DNA of 64,000 nucleotides from Tomocerus qinae (Eukaryota > Arthropoda > Collembola > Entomobryomorpha > Tomoceridae): assembly GCA_020055645.1 (NCBI GenBank), contig CM034548.1, positions 37,440,296 through 37,504,295 on the forward strand. The letters run 5' to 3'. A program made the position numbers and the translations under genes. Below are positions 10,701-17,424 of this stretch, one piece after another. Every line of letters starts with the position of its first letter. Position 1 is the first letter of the stretch. The notes beneath the pieces were generated by a model. That model did not search any database. It was not told the DNA's origin and worked only from the letters and a program-made list of their open reading frames with translations.

Positions 10701-12887
10701 TACCCAAATCATAAATTGCATTTCCACCGCTATTTTAATCTTGTGTCAGTCCTGCTATTTTTAGAGAATTCGGTTATTTTCAGACATCTTTCGTCATCCA
10801 ATTACTTGTACGTGAACTAAAAATAACCCAAGTCAATCACAGGAAAGACGCAAAACATTCAGGAAAAACTCAGAATTTTCAGAAGTCAGTACTCAGATCA
10901 TTTTGATTTATTTCAATGACAGAGTAATCTAATTTTGCCTTTAAATGGAGCACTAATATCAAAAATTTCTTTGTTTAACCTCTCGCCATTTATTATTCAA
11001 TTCGTTAAGTAGTTTTCGAAAAAGGCAAAAGATTTTAAAGGTTTGTTACGTAAGTCGTGGAACTATTAATAACTATAAGACATTTCTGTGTAAAATTATT
11101 AAATATGGTAGATCTACATTTTATAATACTGCTGAAGATGCTTTGTCATTTGCTTAAATTAAAGCGGAGTATCATTTGAATAATTTTATTGTTATGACAA
11201 TAATAGGCATGAAGTAGTGTACGCAATGGAAACTGATACGCATAAAATACGGGATATTCTGAGTAGGATCTTGTGTGAGATGTATAGGAAACCTGAAAAG
11301 ACAATGTCATTGTTATTATCGTGGTCATTGCATTGTCTAGTCTAGCAAGTTGGGCTATCAGGGTAAATTATGTAAGAGAAGAGGACAATAGCTAAAAGAT
11401 AACCCTACGCCGCAGGATTCTACGTCGTCTTCCGCTGAATAGTCTGTCTTGTTCTAGTCTTTAGTCTCGTCTCGAAAATCCACCTTGAATTTCAATCGAG
11501 TTGATTCTCTTTACTCACAAATCCCACTTCATACGCATATCTACAACAAAACGTCATATCTGTTCACAGAGCAACAGTCACAGTGGGACAAGATCAACTC
11601 TTCGCACTACAAACATTATTCTCTTCATAATATCACACACACATACTTTAACTAAACTACATAACGTTACTCAACATTACTATGTAATGGAGTATAACTG
11701 AATAATATACTACACTTAGTTAAGATTGTTGATTTACAAGAAAAAATGCAAATGTAGTGCACGTAGAAGTAGTTGAGATCTGTCTGTTGCATTCTACACA
11801 CGCTAAGGCCAACTATTGACTTTACTTTTGTCGACATTAGCCAAACTTGTGGTATAGAGACCTGTATTATAATATTATATCGTGACAAAACCTCGTTACT
11901 GGTTAAGGTTGAATTTGACTTTTATTGGCTCAAAGCAAAAGTATGCAATAAATTTCTGTTTCTTTCTATAATATAATATCATACAGACAAGATACAAACT
12001 GTGAAAAGCTCAAAGGTAGATGAGCTATTAAATGTAAAGCAAGTAAGTGACTTGGTAAAAGTACATAAAACTCTTAAAATGAGAAATACAGATGTAGTAA
12101 GTATATTAGTAGCCATATAGACCTACCCAATAGAGACAGTGCCACTAATAAAGGAGTTAGACCAGTCCAGTCGGGTCAGTTATGTCTGCACCAGAAATTA
12201 AGCACCAAAATTCTAAAACCGAGTTCGAATCCTTTCAATTAAGAGCTGGTACCTAACTAATAAGAGTGTAGTAATAAGTACATAAACCTACAACTTGCTC
12301 TCTCACGTTTGCAAATACATTTATAAGCTGTCCGGTAAACAACTCGTTTAATTTTCGGGGGTTAGTTTACGGTTTTATAACTTCTGGTACAAGTAGGTAT
12401 TGGTATATTTTCCGAGTCATTGTTTAAATTCAATAGGTATATTTGCGCATAAAGGAGATTTGATAGGTTGAAAGGAATTTCATGCTCATTAGTGCACTGT
12501 ATTGTATGAACATTTAAAACTTTGTTTAAATATTTAATATTCGTAGACACAAGTCTGGGTGCTCATAACAGTACTTCTTTCATCCGAAAAAAGTTGGAGA
12601 TGTAGATAGGTAATTTAATCTTATCCACAATACGTATTAAAGGTATTTAGCATAATAAATTTGCATACTACAATTCTGTTCATTTGTAGTAGTAACCTTA
12701 CTTTATATGAGCATTCATTAGATTTTTTGTAGTTATGCTGCAGTGTTATTATTATAGATATGCATAAATGAGAATAAATATGTAGGTACTTACTTGCATG
12801 AGAAACGAGGGGAAGGAGGAATAGAAGAAGCACAAACGGGACTGACAGCCATTGGTCAGCCGTCATTTTCAACTGTTTACTGGTCAT
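1..12887 (-). CDS. Tnc: Tenectin-like secreted extracellular matrix protein (5' part, five exons, runs off the window)
   Basis: Joined coding exons on the minus strand are 12,887-12,794, 8,430-8,350, 6,437-6,261, 5,131-4,937 and 4,728-1. They give about 1,758 residues in one frame with no stop before the window edge. Order: signal peptide (residues 1 to about 31), linker with an N-D-T sequon (32-59), VWC domain 1 (60-117), VWC domain 2 (119-178), then more than 1,570 residues of acidic, Ser/Thr/Pro/Val-rich, mucin-like chain without cysteine. Both VWC domains have ten cysteines with the CxxCxC and CCPxxxC signatures. Every intron is phase 1. Established knowledge: insect tenectin is a secreted mucin-like protein with several VWC domains and an RGD motif, and acts as an integrin ligand in cuticle-lined organs. 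The signal peptide, tandem VWC domains and long PTS-rich region match that plan. No RGD was seen in the visible part. The 3' end, including any further VWC domains, lies outside. Another VWC/mucin matrix protein is the main alternative. Confidence 0.72.
1162..1332 (-). repeat. Five tandem copies of an 11-residue coding repeat
   Basis: Within the giant exon, a 33-bp unit is repeated five times in frame. It encodes variants of KSHDVPVVEEI (for example KPQDVPVAEEV and KTQDVPAVVET). The units differ by a few bases each, so it is an aged repeat under protein-level constraint rather than a fresh slippage product. Confidence 0.85.
1720..1972 (-). repeat. Four tandem copies of a roughly 20-residue coding repeat
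   Basis: Each unit contains SDQAVEI or SDQAIEI, followed by a variable spacer such as HNPLLVEEPKEIL. The period is about 60 bp. The seven-residue core is nearly invariant and the spacer diverges. This suggests the core is the selected part, perhaps a binding or glycosaminoglycan-proximal motif, but its function is unknown. Confidence 0.85.
4505..4618 (-). repeat. Thr-rich and Ala-Thr coding microrepeat
   Basis: The tract encodes alternating TTTTS and AATTT blocks, a likely O-glycosylation cluster directly after the VWC pair. The DNA is a degenerate repeat of GTTGTTGTTGCTGCA type (plus-strand view) and is a likely site of length variation between individuals. Confidence 0.8.
4937..5131 (-). 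CDS. Tnc: Tenectin-like gene, exon 4: VWC domain 2
   Basis: This 195-bp exon is bounded by phase-1 introns (acceptor GTATTTTAG, donor GCAG|GTACAT). The split codon with exon 3 makes Glu, so domain 1 runs straight into domain 2 as KC-E-CEKDG. Ten cysteines fit VWC, with CEVCYCQGG and a CC pair followed by a last Cys six residues later. The exon ends in Pro-Pro-Pro-Ala, the start of the proline/threonine-rich region. The motif CQGG followed by DC and DCQPR is what I would expect in a tenectin VWC repeat. Confidence 0.93.
5132..6260 (-). other. Intron 3 of the tenectin-like gene
   Basis: This 1.13-kb phase-1 intron separates the two VWC exons. It is AT-rich, and no exon or recognisable repeat was found in it. 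Confidence 0.85.
6261..6437 (-). CDS. Tnc: Tenectin-like gene, exon 3: VWC domain 1
   Basis: This 177-bp exon carries a whole VWC domain of 58 residues, bounded by phase-1 introns (acceptor TTACTTGCAG, donor GCG|GTAAGA). Ten cysteines occur in the canonical order, including CEHCICR and CCPEYKC. The start CSIDAVTYVDGDSIP resembles the beginning of insect tenectin VWC repeats. The domain family binds other matrix or growth-factor ligands. The role here is inferred as structural or adhesive. Confidence 0.93.
6438..8349 (-). other. Intron 2 of the tenectin-like gene
   Basis: This 1.9-kb phase-1 intron has consensus ends. It contains the inverted-repeat MITE-like element described separately (about 7,553-8,068). 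The rest shows no exon that keeps the frame. Confidence 0.8.
7553..8068. mobile_element. MITE-like element with terminal inverted repeats
   Basis: The sequence TCGTATGGCACACACCTTAA at 7,578-7,597 recurs inverted at the far side (7,578-7,606 pairs with 8,016-8,044, about two mismatches). Weaker similarity continues outward through an AAATTTAAAT-type block on each side, which suggests outer limits near 7,553 and 8,068. The interior is AT-rich and has no usable open frame. A target-site duplication is not clear because the flanks are AT-rich. The superfamily is not assigned. A recent or active copy family would need matches elsewhere in the genome. Confidence 0.65.
8350..8430 (-). CDS. Tnc: Tenectin-like gene, exon 2: short linker between signal peptide and VWC 1
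   Basis: This 81-bp exon has a strong acceptor (TTTCTTTCAG) and donor (GTG|GTAAGT). It is phase 1 on both sides, so it could be skipped without a frame change. It encodes PINRQVGISENVF and ITVQNDTYGNEQR, followed by a split Val codon that leads into the first VWC cysteine. It contains one N-glycosylation sequon (N-D-T). The exon is too short to recognise alone. Support comes from both splice sites and from the phase fit with exons 1 and 3. Confidence 0.85.
8431..12793 (-). other. Intron 1 of the tenectin-like gene
   Basis: This 4.36-kb phase-1 intron runs from a GTAAGT donor to an acceptor preceded by TTCTTTC. I see no exon inside it that fits the required phase. The stretch 10,070-10,400 is less AT-rich than its surroundings and could be an enhancer, but nothing identifies it. 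No transposon ends were recognised. Confidence 0.75.
12794..12887 (-). CDS. Tnc: Tenectin-like gene, exon 1 (coding part): start codon and signal peptide
   Basis: The ATG at 12,887-12,885 opens 31 codons plus one base. A TTG just upstream is in frame but is not needed as a start. The peptide has a short polar N-terminus (MTSKQLKMTADQW), a hydrophobic core (VPFVLLLFLLPLV) and a small-residue ending (SHA), which is a classic signal peptide. The donor is CAA|GTAAGT, leaving phase 1. The leftover A joins CT of the next exon to give Thr. Upstream on this strand is a T-rich tract ending in candidate acceptors about 60 bases before the ATG, so the leader is probably spliced and the promoter lies further away. 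Confidence 0.85.
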
Positions 12888-14118
12888 CAATCGATCAATT
12901 AATCACTGGGTGTCTCGTCAGCAAATCAATCTCCCTCTCTCGAAAAATACTAACTTCACATGCAAACAAACAAAAAAGACAACAATTTTACTAACTGTAT
13001 GCCATTTAAATGCAAATACTCATTACTCTTTCTTTTCAATTGTAGTAATCACTGCAATTCATACACATTCATAAGGGATACCTTTTATTAAGCACAAGCA
13101 TTCACCATCCATAACTGGTTGCTAATAACTTTTCTTAATGTAGAGCAAACACATGGATAAGCTGCAGAATACATGATTATTATTGTAAAACATTTATTCA
13201 TAATCTAACCAAATCTTGTTTAAATGCTAATCTTTACTACACATGTAATCTTATCGTAATATTTTGACAACTGTAATTTTCTCGACCTATTGAGGGATGG
13301 CATGTTGGAAACACTTTGCAAAATCTGTTAGTTTATATTATATAATCTATCGAGCTATCATCATAGAACAATATGATGCCAATAGCCCTTTTAAAATTAA
13401 ATTCGCAAATCATCCATCAATTGTGCATCACAGTAATCATATACTGACAAACTGATTGAAGGAATTCATGCTTATGCTATTAAGGTACCAAGAAATTCAC
13501 CATTTCAACTCTTTTACATTGCATGACATTTTGAATCTCAATAACTCAGAAGGAAACATGGAAAATACCGATATAATGATAAAGACAACTTAAACTAAAT
13601 TACTCCTTGTTTTTATTTTGCTACTGTTTAAACTCAAACGAGTATTTTTTGTAAGGCGATAAAACACTAATCTTTCTTCACGTTTTTAATGGATACTAAT
13701 GGCCAAGAATTACACTTGTGGAAGCGTGTAGAATACATCAGATTGCTTGATTTATATCTAATTTATTTCATCATTTAGCATTGGAGACTCGGAATATTCT
13801 TTTGAGTTGAGATTTCTACTTGTGAAACCAAAAACATGAATAAAGATTTATATCAAATACTAATAACTAGTTTCATGTAATACGAGAGTGTCCGATTTAC
13901 CATATAAACAGAATTATGTTATGTAACCAAGGATGGAGTTGTTTGGTTGCCATTTTATGTGCTATTCAAATATCTTAAATAAAATACCCATGTGCATGTG
14001 GCTGTGAGCTTCTCTTGTACAATACGTTGCCCTTTCAGTCTTATCATTGTTGCTCTTACATTGTATTTTGTACTCCTGTATCCAACGAAAATTTATCAAT
14101 AGGAAAGTAGAAATACTG
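12888..14118. other. Upstream flank of the tenectin-like start, no gene seen
   Basis: On the minus strand a T-rich tract ending near 12,950 offers possible splice acceptors for a leader exon. Beyond that the stretch is AT-rich. Nothing else was recognised up to the hAT element. Confidence 0.5.
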
Positions 14119-14126
14119 CTCTTATC
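14119..14126. repeat. Left 8-bp target-site duplication of the hAT element
   Basis: CTCTTATC lies directly before the element's CAG end and is identical to the copy after the other end. Confidence 0.92.
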
Positions 14127-15002
14127 CAGAGGCGGCTTTCCCAATGGGCAGACTGGGCAGTTGCCCAGGGCCTCGCGCTTTTGGGGCCTCGCGCAGAGCT
14201 TTGACAAAGAAAGAATTTCAACTTGTTTGTGTTGATTTCATTTCAGAAATACTGGTTTTGCATTTTGGTTTAAGTTATACGTTTTGTTACAGCTTTCTTA
14301 CAGAACAATTTTTAGAATTCAAGGAAGAAAAGTATACCAAAAGTAGACATCGCGCAATCTAGTAAAAACATACTGGTGACACGAAAGCAGCATCTCTCAG
14401 AATTATTATAGAATTACTAAATACATTTCAATCCACAAATTTCTAGCATTTTGCGATACCAAAACTGCGTAATTGCAGTTTATGCAGACAACTATGTTTC
14501 CACTAATAGTTTTTTTTTAATTTTAAAAGAAATAACGAAATTGTTTTAAAAAAATGAATAAAATATTCAAATTCTAAAATGCCGCATAGCGCACACACAA
14601 TCTTTAACAGAGTTTTAGGGTCTTATTTTGAATAAAGGACGTATTGAGGTGGAAACCCTTATAGGCTGAAGCCCCCTAGCAGAAGGTGTTGGTTGAAATA
14701 ACGTTATGTGTTCGTTATTTAGTTGTAGAATCGTTTTGATCAAAAAATGACCGTCAAGCCACCAATATATATTTGTGAGACTTTGACGTCGAATTCTGAC
14801 ATTACGATAACCTATCTACAACGTAATATTCATAACGGAAATTTTTGGTCGATTCTTAACGTTCTGAGGACGTCTAAATGGTGACGTTAGCTGACCGTCC
14901 CAATTTGACGTCAACTTTACGTTAAATAATAACGTCCAGCCGACCCTAACTTGGAAGTAACTAGGAACTATTTGTAGGGGAATTACAATCCCTTAATTTA
15001 AC

Positions 15003-15080
15003 TCTGGCTGATTAGCCGAGTTGAATTGATGGGAGGTGGACTGGTCAAGGCTTCAAACCCTGGCCCGAGGCTAACTTTTT
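15003..15080 (+). mobile_element. tRNA-derived SINE-like head (pol III A and B boxes)
   Basis: TAGCCGAGTTGA at about 15,013-15,024 fits the A-box TRGCNNAGYNGG closely. AGGCTTCAAACCCT at about 15,048-15,061 resembles a B-box. The spacing is that of a tRNA gene. It lies inside the hAT element, so it is either a nested SINE or a captured tRNA-like piece. A full tRNA cloverleaf was not evident, and the 3' limit is uncertain. Confidence 0.5.
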
Positions 15081-15133
15081 GATCTTTTTCTGGAATTTCT
15101 TAACTTGCCATCAGACATAGACTAAAACATGTC

Positions 15134-15301
15134 CCTGTACAATAAGACTGCTAATGCTATTGAGATATAGCTGCAACTTCCTTATTGGTTCCTACCCTTG
15201 GCTATTGTTTGTTACCCTTGGTTATTGGTTGCTACCCTAACACGTGGGTATATAAACTGCACCATGGGGATAATACGTCAATAGCAGTCTTATTGTACAG
15301 G
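15134..15301. mobile_element. Short inverted-repeat unit nested in the hAT element, with promoter-like interior
   Basis: CCTGTACAATAAGACTGCTA at 15,134-15,153 is perfectly inverted at 15,282-15,301. Between the arms are three degenerate copies of a roughly 20-bp unit containing TATTGGTT (inverted CCAAT box) and ACCCTTGG, followed by GGTATATAAA (TATA-like) near 15,247-15,256. No coding frame is present. It may be a tiny MITE or the internal hairpin of the host element. No duplicated flank was seen. Confidence 0.6.
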
Positions 15302-15956
15302 TTTATTTAGTGGTCGGTGGCCATCAGATAGCTACGTTAATTATATAATTTTAGGTGCCATTGGTTTTGTAGTACAAAAGCTGGATTCGGAGTTATTTAC
15401 GTTTACTTTTAGTCGCATGGTGGTTAAAATTTGACGATGTCTCCACAACGGCAAGTGAGACATTTTTACGTGGCAGTTCCGTTAGTAAAAACGTTGTAAC
15501 AACCTTCCACACGTCAAATTCGGACGTTAGTACAACTGTATTACAACCAAAATTTCTGCTCCCACCCCAAAATCCAAGAAAAAAGATATTTTTCTCAAAA
15601 TAGTAAAAAAAATTGATTATTTTTGCCATTTTTAGACCAGTTTTGACTAATTTTTGTCAAAAATTTACAAAGTTTTTCGCGCTGCGCGCGAATATATGTA
15701 ATTGAGTTGTAAATATCACATACTATATAGTCCCTCCGGAAACTCACTTCTGTACACATACTTGTTTTGTTTTCAATAACATTCAAAAAACCATAAAAAA
15801 TTTTCACGCTAATTATTCATAATATGCCAAATTCATTTAAAAACGGAAAAAAACCATAGATTTGAATTATAATAATTTGCATATTTGTGAATTATTATTA
15901 TGGGGCCTCGCGCGAACATTTTGCCCAGGGCCTCGCAAATCCTAGAGCCGCCACTG

Positions 15957-15964
15957 CTCTTATC
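15957..15964. repeat. Right 8-bp target-site duplication of the hAT element
   Basis: CTCTTATC lies directly after the element's CTG end and is identical to the left copy. Confidence 0.92.
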
Positions 15965-16243
15965 ATTTCTTTGCATCTTTTTTATCAGTAGCAATTCAAT
16001 AGGGGAATTTATTCATTGATATCTCGCATCTCCAGGGAATTCATAATTTGATGTATGTTCTATTATTTATCTATTCGGGGATATTTGTGAAACGTTTTCA
16101 TTTTTAGTATATGCGTTATGCTACCAAAAATATCGTGAATATAATATAACAAAACTTCCTTAGTCCATTCTAATTCAGTTTAGATTCATTCTGCCTTCAT
16201 TTTTGCCATCTATCTCAGTCCTGACGGTTGTTAACTCTTCCAG
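15965..16243. other. Short gap before the small gene, probable 3' end of its 5' UTR intron
   Basis: The stretch ends in CTCTTCCAG at 16,235-16,243, a fair splice acceptor 12 bases before the start codon. A leader exon further upstream is therefore likely, but I could not place it. No other feature was seen. Confidence 0.45.
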
Positions 16244-16255
16244 AAAGTTTTAAAA

Positions 16256-16482
16256 ATGAGCGGAAATCAAGACGACAATTACTGTTACAATCCCTTTGGT
16301 GCAAATTTTACCTTCAATGGTAATACCACCAATTATTACTTCGTTCGGCCAGGTGATTATAACCTTCAGATGTCTGTTCACCAGCGAGGAAATCCGAATC
16401 CATCGAATTCATTTCGATCTTCCACTGAGACAACTACAAACATCATGTTTCCTAAATCAAAGGTCACCAATATTCCTGCCAG
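16256..16482 (+). CDS. Small gene, exon 1 (coding part)
   Basis: The ATG follows a run of five A's (AAAAATGAGC). It encodes 75 residues plus two bases and ends at AG|GTAAGAG. The exon is visibly less AT-rich than its flanks. Confidence 0.7.
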
Positions 16483-17063
16483 GTAAGAGTATACTAATCT
16501 TGATTACCATTATAATACTTAATATCTTTTCCTATGCAAAATATTTTTATTTGGGTAATTGCTGCGTACCCATTTTAAATTGTATTTATATATACTACTA
16601 TTAGTGTTCATAATAGTATAATAGTATATCAGTGTATATATGTAAATAATGGTGTAAATATATATTATAATAGATAGTATATTAATATAATAATAATGGT
16701 AGTAGTAATAGTAATATATAATAGTGATTCATGTTTTTAATATTTTGCAGTCCATTTAATTCTACGCCTTCATCACCGGCATCTGTAAGTGGATCATCTT
16801 CTTCGTCTGTTATTTTTGAAGGGTGCGTTTTTCTTTATTATGATTCTACAATTTACAATCCAAGTACAATTTATAATTACAAAATATCATACAATGGTAT
16901 GATTTTGATGAATGCAATCTAAGGTTCTAATGTTCTAAATTACAGGACTGTGTCATCAGGGACCAATCAATCAAGAAGTTCTCAAAGCTCAATAACAAGC
17001 TGTACAAGTGGTGCTTCGATGTCACCAATGGCAGGATCATTTTTAACTTATGAGAAAAAGTGA
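16256..17063 (+). CDS. Small unrecognised Ser/Thr/Asn-rich protein gene, three exons
   Basis: Exons 16,256-16,482, 16,751-16,822 and 16,946-17,063 join in frame to 138 residues plus stop. Splice sites are consensus (AG|GTAAGA, TTTTGCAG, GG|GTGCGT, AAATTACAG), and both introns are phase 2. The N-terminal half is Asn/Tyr/Phe-rich (MSGNQDDNYCYNPFGANF at the start). The rest is low-complexity Ser/Thr/Pro, with a stretch SPFNSTPSSPASVSG in exon 2, and ends LTYEKK. There is no signal peptide, membrane segment or known domain, so a nuclear or cytosolic disordered protein is likely. Three exons that stay open across two introns argue against chance. A candidate poly(A) signal AATAAA is at 17,419. I do not recognise the family. 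Confidence 0.68.
16483..16750 (+). repeat. Intron 1 of the small gene, with AT-rich low-complexity tract
   Basis: The 268-bp intron has GTAAGA and TTTTGCAG ends. From about 16,590 to 16,735 it is a low-complexity mix of TAT, AATAG and GTAGTAATA units, likely variable in length. Confidence 0.7.
16751..16822 (+). CDS. Small gene, exon 2, with an internal alternative donor
   Basis: The 72-bp exon encodes a Ser/Pro run. It ends at GAAGG|GTGCGT, a weak donor. A stronger donor, GTAAGT, lies inside at 16,785. Its use would shorten the exon to 34 bp and shift the reading frame of exon 3. Confidence 0.65.
16946..17063 (+). CDS. Small gene, exon 3 and stop codon
   Basis: After AAATTACAG the main frame encodes a Ser-rich C-terminus beginning TVSSGTNQSRSSQSS and ends KK-TGA at 17,061. 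The frame reached from the internal exon-2 donor is also open, beginning DCVIRDQSIKKF and ending INFNL-type residues at a TGA near 17,051. Confidence 0.65.
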
Positions 17064-17418
17064 CAACCTCAAATACATAAGTTTTTCTGGTGGAGCCAGG
17101 GCATCTACTCTAAAATAATAACTACCTGTCGCTTCGCCTTTCTATTCTGGATTCTCACTTCTAATTCAAGGTTTCACAATTTATTTGAAATTCCTCTTTG
17201 TCCTAAATTTATATGTACATCCTTACACACCTATGACACAAACAATACTTATAATGTAAAATATTGGAAGATAAGTTCCCTAAAATTCTATAATTATATG
17301 TACATGTTATTTATAATATATTCTTAATTAGGTGGAAAATGTATTTTATCAGAAAAGTGGCAATATATAGATAATAGAGTTTATAATTAATTCGACTGGT
17401 GTCAATTGTTACAAAAAT

Positions 17419-17424
17419 AATAAA
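17419..17424 (+). promoter_or_regulatory. Candidate poly(A) signal of the small gene
   Basis: AATAAA lies about 356 bases after the stop codon. It is the first exact hexamer I noticed there. In AT-rich DNA this is weak evidence. Confidence 0.35.

Larger units (their letters stand above)
14127..15956. mobile_element. Non-autonomous hAT-superfamily DNA transposon, complete ends
   Basis: The 1,830-bp element begins CAGAGGCGGC and ends GCCGCCACTG, imperfect terminal inverted repeats of the CAG...CTG type typical of hAT. It is flanked by a perfect 8-bp duplication CTCTTATC (14,119-14,126 and 15,957-15,964), the hallmark length for hAT insertion. Subterminal GGGCCTCGCGC and GCCCAGGGCCTCG blocks occur at both ends in inverted orientation and are probable transposase-binding sites. 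No transposase frame is present, so it would move only with a helper. It encloses a tRNA-like SINE promoter and a small inverted-repeat unit. The perfect duplication suggests an insertion that is not very old. Confidence 0.92.

Noticed and set aside
12150-12250. GAGTTCGAATCC resembling a tRNA B-box
   Set aside because: No A-box at tRNA spacing and no cloverleaf arms. AT-rich flanks pair poorly.
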